This document shows positions 27,705-36,695 of a stretch of DNA of 64,000 nucleotides, one piece after another. Position numbers and translations under genes: made by a program. Each line of letters opens with the position of its first letter. Position 1 is the stretch's first letter. The notes below the pieces were generated by a model. It did not search any database. It saw nothing but the letters and a program-made list of their open reading frames with translations, and was not told the DNA's origin. Origin of the DNA: Loktanella sp. 3ANDIMAR09 (GTDB lineage: Bacteria > Pseudomonadota > Alphaproteobacteria > Rhodobacterales > Rhodobacteraceae); contig NZ_LJAK01000009.1 in the NCBI RefSeq assembly GCF_001420005.1, positions 79,340-143,339 on the forward strand, given 5' to 3'.

Positions 27705-28680
27705 GGCTGTCAGGTGAAACCTAAAACCGCGCGATTCTCATTACTAAACTTCGCCGTACATGAGCTTTATCGATCTGCGCGGAAATATAGAAGTGATGAC
27801 AAACGCGATCAAATATTCTCCAAGATTTCTTCACAAGAAAAACAAATTATATCAAATTCTTCAAAATATGGATTTCTGTTTTTGATTAGCGCCTTGACGC
27901 TTATCACATCACCGCCCCCCACACAAAACGTAGCACTTTCTTTGTCTAACATTGATATCCCAAAGTCCTACCTCACTTTTATATCCTCAATCTCATTCTT
28001 CCTGCTGATGATGCAGGTAAATTCAAGTATAGTTATACTTTTCGCGAAAAACAAAATTCAGCGGGAAATATTTAAAAATAGTGACTTTGGAGCCGGTCAA
28101 CTATTTACCTTTAGTGCCGAGCAGGTTGATCTCGCATCACCTATAAGGAATGGCCATTTCTCGTATCCGAAAAGATCGAACCGATTCATAATGATCGGAA
28201 CATTTTTTTGCCCGCTTTTTATATCGTTTTCCGCATTCGTTGTCGTTGTCGTGATGCTAGCAAATATATCTATATCCGGCGCCACCTCACAAAATACTCC
28301 TTTGTTTGAAAGATACATTTATGTATCATCAACTATTGTAATACTTTCCACTGTCTCGTACCTAATCCAATTCTACTGGCCGCTCCCCATTGCGAAAAAC
28401 AAGGCTCATATTAGATACGGATTTCTCTACCCCCACCTAAAAGGGGAGCAAGGGTTTCACCAAAATTCTAATTACTGGGATGCCAATCCGTAGGAATTTA
28501 ATCGCGACGAGCGTTTTCAATAGATGCGCACAAACTCTCAAATTTTAATAAACTCTAAGGTATGTTTACCATTAATCTAGGCGCAATCCGCCCGAGTTAG
28601 CGCCTACCCCACTTAGTTGGCATCTTTTCAGCATCTTAATGCCAATCGCTAAAATTTGCGATTTGATCAGATAACGACCT
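27705..28680. other. AT-rich island, probably transferred DNA
   Basis: From just after the parE stop to about 28680 the GC content drops to roughly 33-40%, against about 63-65% on both sides. It holds one orphan membrane-protein gene and a noncoding tail. Both borders are sharp: parE on the left and a strong hairpin pair on the right. I saw no terminal direct repeat, integrase or transposase. Confidence 0.8.
27714..28493 (+). CDS. Orphan low-GC integral membrane protein
   Basis: The product is 259 residues from a GTG at 27714, with TTGAGG seven bases upstream overlapping the parE stop. Four hydrophobic segments are predicted at about 52-72, 88-112, 160-185 and 203-225 (FLFLISALTLI; FISSISFFLLMM; FVVVVVMLANIS; VSSTIVILSTVS). 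The N-terminus is Lys/Arg-rich and the tail is about 35 residues (HIRYGFLYPHLKGEQGFHQN). Codon use (AAA, ATA, TTT frequent) is unlike all neighbours. I recognise no family. A full-length frame despite foreign composition suggests a functional gene. Confidence 0.7.
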   Translation: MKPKTARFSLLNFAVHELYRSARKYRSDDKRDQIFSKISSQEKQIISNSSKYGFLFLISALTLITSPPPTQNVALSLSNIDIPKSYLTFISSISFFLLMMQVNSSIVILFAKNKIQREIFKNSDFGAGQLFTFSAEQVDLASPIRNGHFSYPKRSNRFIMIGTFFCPLFISFSAFVVVVVMLANISISGATSQNTPLFERYIYVSSTIVILSTVSYLIQFYWPLPIAKNKAHIRYGFLYPHLKGEQGFHQNSNYWDANP

Positions 28681-28706
28681 TGGCCCCTCACAATGCAGCC
28701 CAACAC

Positions 28707-28763
28707 CAGCGCCCGACCCTGGGTGGGCGTGAAGCGCCCTCCCGGGGGGAGGGTCGGGCGCTG
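28707..28763. repeat. Large imperfect palindrome with 14-base perfect arms
   Basis: CAGCGCCCGACCCT (28707-28720) is exactly complementary to AGGGTCGGGCGCTG (28750-28763). A smaller GGGCG...CGCCC stem lies in the loop. It resembles the dispersed REP-like elements of Rhodobacteraceae intergenic regions. It may also end transcription from either side. Confidence 0.75.
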
Positions 28764-28782
28764 CCGTTGCCGCAGGCAACGG
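28764..28782. repeat. Short perfect hairpin abutting the larger palindrome
   Basis: CCGTTGCC GCA GGCAACGG has 8-base arms and a 3-base loop and starts at the base after the previous palindrome ends. Two stacked hairpins without spacing suggest a composite repeat unit. Confidence 0.75.
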
Positions 28783-28830
28783 CCCTGACCCATGACTAAA
28801 GGGCGTGCGCAATTCGCAGGGCGGCAGGCG

Positions 28831-29475
28831 TTACCGCAATGTCAGACCGCTGAGCTGCGCGCGGATCATGCTTTGCGTATCGTCGCTGTCGGCGCTGACG
28901 GCCATGCCGACCAGCGCGCCGGGGGCGCTGCCGAAGGCGCGGGTCAGATCGCCCGTCAGGTTCACCGAGACGTTCATTTGTCCGGTGTCCGCCTGCCGCA
29001 GCGGGATCGTGACACCCGTGCCCGGCTCGCCATAGGGCGACGGGATCACCGACCCCACTGTGTTATTCCCGCCCCAGACATATTGCAGGATGCGCACATC
29101 CCGGCGGCCCAGCAGCGCGCGGATATCGGCCCCCGCCAGCTCTGCCACGGCCGCATCCGGCGCGAACAGGAAATAGACCGCGATGTTGCGGTCATCGCCG
29201 CCCTTGCGGCCGAGGTCCGTGGGCGGGACGCTTTCGCTGACGGACCAGTTCCATGACGCGGACGTCGCCCCCCGCATCTGATCCGGCACCCGGGTCCACA
29301 ACAGGCTGACCGTGTTGTCCGACACGATCCCCAGCGTGCCCCCGGACTGGTTGTAGTCATTGGACGACAGCACCTTGAGTCGCTGTTCGGTCCAGTTGTT
29401 GAAACTGATCGCCTGCGCCGAGGCGCTGGTGGCAAGCAGGGTGGCGGCGATGGTCAGGGTCAGGGTACGAAACAT
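28831..29475 (-). CDS. Secreted DUF3047-like protein
   Basis: This 214-residue protein has a clear signal peptide (MFRTLTLTIAATLLATSASAQA). The mature part includes FNNWTEQRLKVLSSNDYNQS, DNTVSLLWTRVPDQ, ASWNWSVSESVPPTDLGRKG, DDRNIAVYFLFAP and ILQYVWGGNN, resembling the DUF3047 beta-rich family of unknown function. It is probably periplasmic. It lies alone between the hairpin repeats and a divergent DUF1194 gene. The family name is from memory of its pattern, not a search. Confidence 0.72.
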   Translation of the reverse strand: MFRTLTLTIAATLLATSASAQAISFNNWTEQRLKVLSSNDYNQSGGTLGIVSDNTVSLLWTRVPDQMRGATSASWNWSVSESVPPTDLGRKGGDDRNIAVYFLFAPDAAVAELAGADIRALLGRRDVRILQYVWGGNNTVGSVIPSPYGEPGTGVTIPLRQADTGQMNVSVNLTGDLTRAFGSAPGALVGMAVSADSDDTQSMIRAQLSGLTLR

Positions 29476-29593
29476 GGGATCCTCCGGTTACTGGACCTGA
29501 TGGTAGCGGCTTTGGCACCTGCGTCACCCCGGCGCAGGCCGCGTCACGCGATTGTCAGTGACGCCGCGTCAAATCGCGGTTTATGTTTCAAAC

Positions 29594-30301
29594 ATGCGTA
29601 TTCTTGCCCTGTGCCTTGCCCTGATCGCCCCTGCCGCCCAGGCGCAGGTGACAGAAACCTCTTTGGAACTGGTGCTGCTGGCCGATGCCTCAGGGTCGAT
29701 CGACGCGGATGAACTGGCGTTTCAGCGCCAGGGCTACGCCGATGCGATCACCAGCGGCCCCGTGCTGTCAGCAATTGAAAACACCCTGCACGGGTCCATC
29801 GCCGTCACCTATGTCGAATGGGCGACCAACCAGGTGCAGGTCACCGACTGGATGCTGATTGACGGCCCCGGAACAGCGCAGGCCTTTGCCGATGCGCTGA
29901 TGACAGCCCCCCGGTCCGCCTATGGCAGCAACGCCATCGGCGCGGCCCTGCTGGAGGCGCAGCGCCTGATTGAAACAAACGACATCGACGGGTTTCGCCA
30001 TGTCATCGACTTTTCCGGCGACAGCATGGCCAATTCGTCCGGTCCTCCCATCGTGCCGTCGCGTGACGCGGTGCTGGCCACAGGCACGGTCATCAATGCG
30101 CTACCCATCCTGCGCCCCGACAACCCGCGCCGTGCGGGCGTCGACCTCGAACGGCTCTATGCGGAAAACATTATCGGCGGGCCGGGGGCGTTCATGGTCA
30201 CGGCCGAGGGGCGCGACACCTTTGCCGCTGCCGTCCAGCGCAAGCTGTTTCTGGAAATCGCGGGCCTGATGCCCAGCGGTCAGGACTACGCCCGGCGCTA
30301 G
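29594..30301 (+). CDS. Secreted DUF1194 (von Willebrand A-like) protein
   Basis: The product is 235 residues. The ATG at 29594 begins a signal peptide (MRILALCLALIAPAAQAQ); no good Shine-Dalgarno is visible. The domain has a MIDAS-like metal site, LVLLADASGSIDADE, and later IDFSGDSMANSSG, matching DUF1194, a VWA-related periplasmic family. Function is unknown. The 3' end overlaps the convergent cytochrome gene by four bases. Confidence 0.8.
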   Translation: MRILALCLALIAPAAQAQVTETSLELVLLADASGSIDADELAFQRQGYADAITSGPVLSAIENTLHGSIAVTYVEWATNQVQVTDWMLIDGPGTAQAFADALMTAPRSAYGSNAIGAALLEAQRLIETNDIDGFRHVIDFSGDSMANSSGPPIVPSRDAVLATGTVINALPILRPDNPRRAGVDLERLYAENIIGGPGAFMVTAEGRDTFAAAVQRKLFLEIAGLMPSGQDYARR

Positions 30302-30678
30302 CGCTGCAAGGTTTCGATGTAGTTCGACAATGCCAGCAGTTCGGCCGGGACGGGCACGGGGTTGCCGTCCTCTTCGGTCATGATGATCGGTCCCAGATCG
30401 CCGTCGCCAAACCGCGGCATGACACCGCTGACGTGGTTGCCACGGTTGAAACCGTCGATCACGCTCATGACATAGTCGGTGGGATAGCTGCCACCGTTGC
30501 GCGCGCTGATGCGCGTCAGATCAGGGGCTACGACGCCGTCCGACACCGCCATGCCCTGCCCGTTTGCCCCGTGACAGGCTGCGCATTGCGACTGGAACGC
30601 GGCCATGCCGTCGACCGGCACGGTGTCCGGCGCGCAGGCCGCCGTTGCAATGAGAATGAATGGTATAAAACGGTACAT
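30298..30678 (-). CDS. Small class I cytochrome c, probable lipoprotein
   Basis: This 126-residue protein starts at ATG 30678 with GAGG seven bases upstream. It has a lipoprotein-type signal (MYRFIPFILIATAAC, Cys15), the haem attachment site CAACH (FQSQCAACHGANGQG), and a probable axial Met in SGVMPRFG. It should act as a membrane-anchored periplasmic electron carrier. The gene begins 25 bases after lolD, so it may be the last cistron of the lolC/E-lolD operon, though the functional link is unclear. Confidence 0.85.
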   Translation of the reverse strand: MYRFIPFILIATAACAPDTVPVDGMAAFQSQCAACHGANGQGMAVSDGVVAPDLTRISARNGGSYPTDYVMSVIDGFNRGNHVSGVMPRFGDGDLGPIIMTEEDGNPVPVPAELLALSNYIETLQR

Positions 30679-30703
30679 GGCGCGCCTCGCTGCTGATGTG
30701 CGT

Positions 30704-31396
30704 CTACTGTGCCCCGGATTCCACCAGTTTGCCAGCCTCCAGCCGCACCGACCGATCCATGCGCGCTGCAAGTTCCAGGTTGTGCGTGGCGATCAGCGCC
30801 GACAGGCCCGTGGACCGCACCAATACCATCAGCGCATCAAACACCCGGTCGGATGTGTCAGGGTCCAGATTACCCGTGGGTTCATCCGCCAGCAACAGTC
30901 TGGGGTTGTTGGCCAGGGCGCGGCAAAAGGCGACGCGCTGCTGTTCGCCCCCCGACAATGCGGCAGGCCGATGCCCCGCGCGCTGTGCGATCCCCACGGT
31001 GTCGAGCAACGACAGCGCACGCGCCCCGGCATCGGACCCGGTGGCCCCATTGGCCAGTTGCGGCAGGACGATGTTTTCCAGCGCGCTGAATTCGGGCAAC
31101 AGGTGGTGAAACTGATAGATGAAACCCACATCATTGCGCCGGATCGTGGTCCGTCTGCGGTCGCTCAGGCCCGTGACGTCCTCGCCGCCGATCTGCACCC
31201 GGCCTGCGTCGGCCACATCCAGCAGACCCGCGATATGCAACAGCGTGGATTTGCCCGCACCCGAGGGGGCGACCAGCGCCACGACCTCGCCGGGTGCGAT
31301 GGTCAGCGACGCACCGTCCAGCACACGCACTTCGGACGGTTTGCCGTGGTTGTAGCCCTTGGTCAGGCCCTGCAGCGTCAACACCGGATCATTCAT
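30704..31396 (-). CDS. lolD: Lipoprotein-releasing ABC transporter ATPase
   Basis: This 230-residue cytoplasmic ATPase powers release of lipoproteins from the inner membrane. Walker [11 protein letters not shown], signature LSGGEQQR, and Walker [13 protein letters not shown] are intact. Its start overlaps the end of the LolC/E-type gene by eight bases, showing coupling. LolD-type proteins belong to the MacB group; context with the permease makes the assignment firm. Confidence 0.93.
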   Translation of the reverse strand: MNDPVLTLQGLTKGYNHGKPSEVRVLDGASLTIAPGEVVALVAPSGAGKSTLLHIAGLLDVADAGRVQIGGEDVTGLSDRRRTTIRRNDVGFIYQFHHLLPEFSALENIVLPQLANGATGSDAGARALSLLDTVGIAQRAGHRPAALSGGEQQRVAFCRALANNPRLLLADEPTGNLDPDTSDRVFDALMVLVRSTGLSALIATHNLELAARMDRSVRLEAGKLVESGAQ

Positions 31397-32675
31397 AGCG
31401 CAGCGCCTCGACGGGGTTCATGCGGGCCGCACGGCGCGCGGGAAAGATCGTGATGACCCAACTCAGCGCGAGGCTCAGCGCCACCGTCGCCACCATGTCG
31501 CCCCACTCCAGGATCGCATCGGGAAAGAAGAAGCCCTGCGCCTCCAGTCCGCTGACACCGTTGCCCGACACCTGATCAACCAGTGCATAGACATGCGCGA
31601 TGTTCAGCGAAAACACGACACCCAGCAGCACGCCGCACAGCGTGCCGATCGTCCCGATCGAGGCCCCGACGATAAAGAAAACCCGCAGGATCGAGCCTTC
31701 TGTCAGGCCCATCGTGCGCAGGATACCAATATCGCGGCCCTTGTTCTTGACCAGCATGACAAGGCCCGACACGATGTTCAGCGTGGCGATCAGGACCAGC
31801 AGGGACAACAGGATGAATATGAAATTATCCTGCATGTTCAGCGCGTTGTTAAACCCCGACAGGCGCGATTTCCAATCCGACAACAAGGCATTTGCACCCG
31901 CGGCAGCCGCGATCTGCGGGCCCGCCACGTCAACCGCATCGGGGTTTTCCAGACTGACCTCGATTTCATCGGCAACACCGTCGCGGTTGAAAAACAACTG
32001 TGCCTCGTCCAGCGGCATGTAAATGCGCGTGCGGTCGATCAGATCCAGCCCCGCGCGAAAGATATAGACGACCTCGAAGGCACCGGTCCGCGGGGACGTG
32101 CCCATGGCGGTCCGCACGCCATTGGGCGAGATGATCCTGATGCGGTCGCCCACGGTCACGCCCAGTTCCTGCGCCACGCCCCAGCCAATGGCGATCCCTT
32201 CGTCAAAGCGGTCAAGCGTGCCGATGGATGCGTCAGGTCGTTGTGCCACCAGTGGAATTTCGTTCAGATCGTCGGCAGAGATGCCGAAAACCTCGACCCC
32301 GGCATTGCCGTTGCCGCGGTTGGCCATGACCTGCGCGCGCACCAGCGGGGCGGCGCGCAGCACGCCCGGCACTGCGGCGATCCGGTCGGCCAACTGGTCG
32401 TAGTCTGCAATGAGGTAAGATACGATATCCGTGCCCGCGACGGCGTTCTGCTGATAGACGGTCACATGGGCATTGGCCCCCAGCATCGTGTCGATGAACT
32501 GCGCCCGAAATCCCGTCCGGAGGGCCAGCGTCGCAATCAGCGCAAAGACCGCCAGGGTAATGCCGATCAGGCTGATCCACGTCATGACGCTGACGCCGCC
32601 CTCGGCGCGTTTGGCGCGGATATAGCGCCAGGCGATCATCCACTCAAAGCGGGCAAAGGGTGCGGTTGTGGCCAT
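31389..32675 (-). CDS. Lipoprotein-releasing system transmembrane protein LolC/LolE
   Basis: This 428-residue inner-membrane protein has one N-terminal helix ([18 protein letters not shown]), a large periplasmic domain, and three C-terminal helices ([60 protein letters not shown]). The [16 protein letters not shown]-terminus and the [14 protein letters not shown] loop are LolC/E hallmarks. Only one such gene is present, as in many alphaproteobacteria that use a single LolC/E-type (LolF-like) subunit. ATG 32675 has GGGA upstream. Confidence 0.9.
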   Translation of the reverse strand: MATTAPFARFEWMIAWRYIRAKRAEGGVSVMTWISLIGITLAVFALIATLALRTGFRAQFIDTMLGANAHVTVYQQNAVAGTDIVSYLIADYDQLADRIAAVPGVLRAAPLVRAQVMANRGNGNAGVEVFGISADDLNEIPLVAQRPDASIGTLDRFDEGIAIGWGVAQELGVTVGDRIRIISPNGVRTAMGTSPRTGAFEVVYIFRAGLDLIDRTRIYMPLDEAQLFFNRDGVADEIEVSLENPDAVDVAGPQIAAAAGANALLSDWKSRLSGFNNALNMQDNFIFILLSLLVLIATLNIVSGLVMLVKNKGRDIGILRTMGLTEGSILRVFFIVGASIGTIGTLCGVLLGVVFSLNIAHVYALVDQVSGNGVSGLEAQGFFFPDAILEWGDMVATVALSLALSWVITIFPARRAARMNPVEALRYE

Positions 32676-32756
32676 GGTCGGTCCCAATCTGGTGGTCGCG
32701 CGGACCTTGGAGGTATTTCGCAGGCCGCGTCAATGCAACCGGGTGTGATCGGCATC

Positions 32757-32822
32757 GGCGGCGGATGGGGCGCTGCCCCGCCGCTGCGCGGCCCCCAGGG
32801 ATATTTCAAACCAGAAGAAGCC
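32757..32822. repeat. Rhodobacteraceae-type intergenic repeat, copy 1
   Basis: The interval contains GGGGCGCTGCCCC, a C/G-rich dyad, then GGATATTTCAAACCAGAAGA. This order (GC-rich hairpin, TATTT, CCAGAAGAAG) resembles the short intergenic repeats common in Rhodobacteraceae genomes. It fills the gap between the DUF2937-like and LolC/E genes. A second copy in opposite orientation lies at 50338-50382. Confidence 0.55.
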
Positions 32823-33404
32823 CTAGGCGCGGGTCTTGCGAACGCCGCCCAGCGTGGGGGCGGCCCGGGCGGCAGTTGGTGTCAGCCGGGGTTCCCTGCG
32901 GGTCTGCGGTGCCGCGCGCGGGCGGCGGCGGAACAATGATGCGAGGCCGCGCAGGCCAAGGGCTGCCGCCAGCCAGCCAAGCGCCCCGCCGATCGCCCCG
33001 CTTGCGGCACCTGCGACCGTCAGCGGCAGCGCAGGTTCGAAATCGGCCCAGGCCGCCTGAACCGTTGCCGGGTCACTGACGCGTGTCACCAGCGCGATGC
33101 GCCCCACGGGGCTGGCCGCGCGCAGACGCGCCAGATCATCGCTGAGCACCGCATGACGCCGGAACGTGCGGCGCATGTCCGCCTGGCGGTCGGTCAGGAA
33201 CGGTGTGCCGGTCATCTGGTCCAGCGCCTGCGTCCGTGTCAGCCCCGCGCGCATCGCCGATGCCTCGAAATCGCCGACCACGACGCTGAGCGCGTCGACC
33301 TGACCGGCCAGTCTTTGCAGGTAGGCCTGCGCAAAGGCGGGATATTGCGAACAGGCGGCCGCACCCGCAAGCGCACAGGCCAAGGTGACGCTGCGCCAGA
33401 TCAT
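32823..33404 (-). CDS. DUF2937-like membrane protein
   Basis: The 193-residue product from ATG 33404 begins with a hydrophobic segment (MIWRSVTLACALAGAAACSQ). The sequence SQYPAFAQAYLQRLAGQVDA matches the DUF2937 pattern. A second membrane segment (VAGAASGAIGGALGWLAAAL) precedes a basic, low-complexity tail (RRRPRAAPQTRREPR). The alternative TTG start at 33416 adds four residues. Function is unknown. It sits between proS and lolC/E on the same strand. Confidence 0.75.
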   Translation of the reverse strand: MIWRSVTLACALAGAAACSQYPAFAQAYLQRLAGQVDALSVVVGDFEASAMRAGLTRTQALDQMTGTPFLTDRQADMRRTFRRHAVLSDDLARLRAASPVGRIALVTRVSDPATVQAAWADFEPALPLTVAGAASGAIGGALGWLAAALGLRGLASLFRRRPRAAPQTRREPRLTPTAARAAPTLGGVRKTRA

Positions 33405-33495
33405 CGGCGCAGCCAATCAGGAACAAGCGGTGTCATCTGCTGCCTCGTTTTTTCAGACAGCATACAGCGCCGCGCGGACCCTGTCACCGTTTGCG

Positions 33496-34833
33496 TCAGA
33501 TGCCGGCGTAGATCGCCTTGATTTTGGCCACGGCATCGGAGACGGACATGTCCTCGGCCTCGCCGGTGCGCCGGCAGGTCAGTTCAACCACGCCGTTCTT
33601 GACGCCGCGCGGGCCGACCGTGATGCGCCACGGCAGGCCGATCATGTCCATCGTGCCGAATTTCGCCCCCGCCCGTTCGTCCCGGTCGTCATAAAGCGGG
33701 TCCAGACCCGCTGCCTGGAACTGCGCGTAAAGGTCTTCGCAGACGGCATCGCACCCCGCATCGCCCGCACGCATGTTCAGGATGCCCACGTGGAACGGTG
33801 TGACGCCCTCGGGCCAGATGATGCCCTTGTCGTCGTGGCTGGCCTCGATGATGGCGCCCAGCAGGCGGCTGACGCCGATGCCGTGTGATCCCATGTGGAC
33901 CGGCACGCTGTCGCCGTCGCGGGTCTGGACCGTGGCGCCCAGCGCCTCGGAATATTTTGTACCGAAATAGAAGATCTGGCCGACCTCGATACCGCGCGCC
34001 GTGCGACGGCGTTCCTCTGGCACCTGGGCAAACAGGGCCGCGTCGTGCGTTTCATCGGTGCGCGCATAACGCGAGGTAAATTCGTCCATCACCGCCTGAC
34101 AGGCCGCACGGTCGTCGAAATCGATCTCGCGGTCGCCAAAGGTCAGTTCCGTGATCTGGCTGTCGTAGAACACCTCGGATTCACCGGTCTCGGCGAGAAC
34201 CAGGAACTCATGCGTGTCATCGCCACCGATGGGGCCCGAATCCGCACGCATCGGGATCGCCTGAAGCCCCATGCGTTCGTAGGTCCGCAGGTAGGTCACC
34301 AGGTGACGGTTGTAGGCGTGCAGCGCGTCCTCTTTGGTCAGGTCAAAGTTGTAGCCGTCCTTCATAAGGAATTCCCGGCCGCGCATCACGCCGAAACGCG
34401 GGCGCACCTCGTCGCGGAATTTCCACTGGATCTGATACAGGGTCAGCGGCAGGTCCTTGTAGCTGTTGACGTTGGCGCGGAAGACGTCCGTCACCAGCTC
34501 CTCTGCGGTGGGGGTGAACAGCATGTCGCGGCCGCCACGGTCCTTGACCCGCAGCATTTCGTCGCCATAGGCGTCATAACGCCCACTTTCGCGCCACAGG
34601 TCGGCGGATTGCATGGTGGGCATCAGCATCGCCAGATGGCCCGCGCGCGCCTGTTCCTCGTGGACGATCTGTTCGATCCGGCGCAGCACCTTGTAACCCA
34701 TCGGCAGCCAGGAATAGATCCCGGCGCTGGCCTGTTTGATCAGGCCTGCCTGCAACATCAGCCGGTGGCTGACGATCTGCGCCTCGCGCGGGGTTTCCTT
34801 GAGGACGGGCAGGAAATAGCGGGACATGCGCAT
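33496..34833 (-). CDS. proS: Prolyl-tRNA synthetase
   Basis: This 445-residue class II synthetase charges tRNA-Pro. Motifs are [75 protein letters not shown] (motif 2) and [11 protein letters not shown] (motif 3). It lacks the large editing insertion of the E. coli type, as expected in alphaproteobacteria. The ATG at 34833 has AAGGA about ten bases upstream; a GTG at 34851 is less likely. Confidence 0.95.
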   Translation of the reverse strand: MRMSRYFLPVLKETPREAQIVSHRLMLQAGLIKQASAGIYSWLPMGYKVLRRIEQIVHEEQARAGHLAMLMPTMQSADLWRESGRYDAYGDEMLRVKDRGGRDMLFTPTAEELVTDVFRANVNSYKDLPLTLYQIQWKFRDEVRPRFGVMRGREFLMKDGYNFDLTKEDALHAYNRHLVTYLRTYERMGLQAIPMRADSGPIGGDDTHEFLVLAETGESEVFYDSQITELTFGDREIDFDDRAACQAVMDEFTSRYARTDETHDAALFAQVPEERRRTARGIEVGQIFYFGTKYSEALGATVQTRDGDSVPVHMGSHGIGVSRLLGAIIEASHDDKGIIWPEGVTPFHVGILNMRAGDAGCDAVCEDLYAQFQAAGLDPLYDDRDERAGAKFGTMDMIGLPWRITVGPRGVKNGVVELTCRRTGEAEDMSVSDAVAKIKAIYAGI

Positions 34834-34970
34834 GGGTCGGTGATCCTTCACTCAAGGGTTATTCGGTGATCCGTGTAATGGGCGCGCCATACCGCCGCAA
34901 GCGCCGCGTGGCTTGCGCCAGAACGCCACCTGCGCCATTTAGGAGGCGCACCAGCCAGAAAGAGCACGCC

Positions 34971-36029
34971 ATGCCCCTGACACCGCGCCAGCAAGCGATC
35001 TACTGGGGGATCGCCATCATCGTTTTCCTGCTCGCGCTCTATGCATTGGGCAATGTCATCATGCCGTTCCTGCTGGGTGGCGCGATTGCCTATGTGCTGG
35101 ACCCGGTCGCAGACCGTTTTCAGAAACTGGGGCTAAGCCGGGCGCTGTCCGTTGCGATCATTTCGCTGGTGGCGCTGCTCCTGTTCGTGCTGTTGATCCT
35201 GCTGGTGATCCCGACGCTGATCCGGCAGGCAAACGATCTGGTGCAGATTGCACCCACCCTGTTCGAGAACCTGCAAACCTGGCTTGCAGCGCGGTTCCCT
35301 GACCTGCTGGTCGAAGGCAGCACCATCCGCACGCAGCTGGACAACATCGGGTCGATGATCCAGTCGCGCGGCGGGCAACTGCTGGAAACCGTGCTGTCGT
35401 CGGCCCTGGGGCTGGTGAACGTCGTGGTGTTGCTGGTCGTCGTGCCTGTGGTCGCGATCTACCTGCTGGTCGACTGGGACAACATGGTTGCCCGCATCGA
35501 CGAGATGCTGCCCCGCGATCACGTCAGCACGATCCGCGACCTTGCGGGCCAGATCGACCGGACCCTGGCCAGTTTCATCCGGGGTCAGGGCCTCGTGTGC
35601 CTGATCCTGGGCACCTATTACGCCATCGCGCTGGCGCTGGTTGGGTTGAACTTTGGCCTTGTCGTCGGGGCCGTGGCGGGTGCGCTGACCTTTATCCCCT
35701 ATGTCGGTGCCGTCGTGGGTGGCGGGTTGGCCATGGGCCTTGCGCTGTTCCAGTTCTGGGGTGACTGGCCGTGGATCATCGCGGTCTACGCCATTTTCCA
35801 GTCGGGTCAGTTCGTCGAAGGCAATATCCTGACGCCGAAACTGGTGGGGTCCTCGGTCGGCCTGCATCCGGTCTGGCTGCTGTTCGCGCTGTCGGTCTTT
35901 GGGTCGCTGTTCGGATTCGTCGGCCTGCTGGTCGCCGTGCCCGTGGCCGCCGTCATCGGGGTTCTGGCGCGTTTTGCACTGGACCGCTACCGGCACAGCA
36001 CGCTCTACCGTGGCAAGTCAGAGGATTGA
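34971..36029 (+). CDS. AI-2E family transporter (PerM-like permease)
   Basis: This 352-residue integral membrane protein starts at ATG 34971 with AAAGAG seven bases upstream. About seven helices are visible (AIIVFLLALYALGNVIMPFL; LSVAIISLVALLLFVLLILL; LVVVPVVAIYLLVDWDNM; ALVGLNFGLVVGAVAGALTF). The family moves solutes or quorum signals outward and some members are Na+/H+ antiporters. It lies just before hda, a pairing often seen in roseobacters. The substrate is unknown. Confidence 0.88.
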   Translation: MPLTPRQQAIYWGIAIIVFLLALYALGNVIMPFLLGGAIAYVLDPVADRFQKLGLSRALSVAIISLVALLLFVLLILLVIPTLIRQANDLVQIAPTLFENLQTWLAARFPDLLVEGSTIRTQLDNIGSMIQSRGGQLLETVLSSALGLVNVVVLLVVVPVVAIYLLVDWDNMVARIDEMLPRDHVSTIRDLAGQIDRTLASFIRGQGLVCLILGTYYAIALALVGLNFGLVVGAVAGALTFIPYVGAVVGGGLAMGLALFQFWGDWPWIIAVYAIFQSGQFVEGNILTPKLVGSSVGLHPVWLLFALSVFGSLFGFVGLLVAVPVAAVIGVLARFALDRYRHSTLYRGKSED

Positions 36030-36032
36030 GCC

Positions 36033-36695
36033 ATGGCCGAACAGCTGATCTTTGATTGGCCTGTCGGCGTCTCGCTCGAGGCGGCGGATTTTTTTGTCTC
36101 GCGGGCGAATGAAACCGCGTTTCGCATGGTGCGTGACCCGGCCCGCTGGCCGCAGGGCAAACTGCTGCTGACAGGCCCCGGCGGTGCCGGCAAGAGCCAT
36201 CTGTCGCGCGTCTTTGCCGTGACACAGGGTGCGCGGATCGTGACGTCAGACGCCATTGCGGGGCTGTTTCCCGATAAGGCCCTCGTGGTCGAAGGTGTCG
36301 ACAATCTGACCCCGGCCCAGGAACCGGACCTGTTCCATCTGCACAACCACATGATCGCGCACGGTCTGCCGCTGCTGATGACCGCGCGCAGCCTGCCGGG
36401 CACATGGGGTATCGTCCTGCCCGACCTCAACAGTCGGATGCAGGCCACCACCCCTGTGCGCATCGCCCCCCCGGACGATGCCCTGCTCGAGGCCCTGTTG
36501 ATGAAGCTGTTTGCCGACCGGCAGATCCTCGTACCACCTACGCTGCCCCGCTACCTCGCACAGCGCATCGACCGGTCCTATCTGGCCGCGCAGCAGATCG
36601 TGGCCGCGCTGGACAGTGCCGCACTTGCCAGCGGCAAATCCGTCAGCACCCGCATGGCGGCCACCCTTTTGGAACAGGACACGACCCATGGCTGA
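36033..36695 (+). CDS. hdaA: DnaA-related regulator of replication initiation (HdaA/Hda)
   Basis: This 220-residue AAA+ protein resembles the DnaA ATPase domain. Walker [15 protein letters not shown], a degenerate Walker B ([11 protein letters not shown]), and the arginine/sensor II region ([20 protein letters not shown]) are present. With the beta clamp it stimulates DnaA-ATP hydrolysis to prevent re-initiation. It lacks a DNA-binding domain. The ppk start codon lies inside its last codons, so it is coupled with ppk. Confidence 0.9.
   Translation: MAEQLIFDWPVGVSLEAADFFVSRANETAFRMVRDPARWPQGKLLLTGPGGAGKSHLSRVFAVTQGARIVTSDAIAGLFPDKALVVEGVDNLTPAQEPDLFHLHNHMIAHGLPLLMTARSLPGTWGIVLPDLNSRMQATTPVRIAPPDDALLEALLMKLFADRQILVPPTLPRYLAQRIDRSYLAAQQIVAALDSAALASGKSVSTRMAATLLEQDTTHG

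Larger units (their letters stand above)
28494..28830. other. Gene-free interval with AT-rich tail and hairpins
   Basis: There is no credible gene. The left part to about 28680 continues the AT-rich island. From 28707 the composition returns to high GC with two adjacent strong inverted repeats listed separately. No promoter was confidently identified. Confidence 0.7.

Noticed and set aside
31359..32939. 526-codon plus-strand frame opposite lolC/E
   Set aside because: The minus-strand LolC/E protein explains the region; the frame is rich in Gln, His and Arg with no domain.
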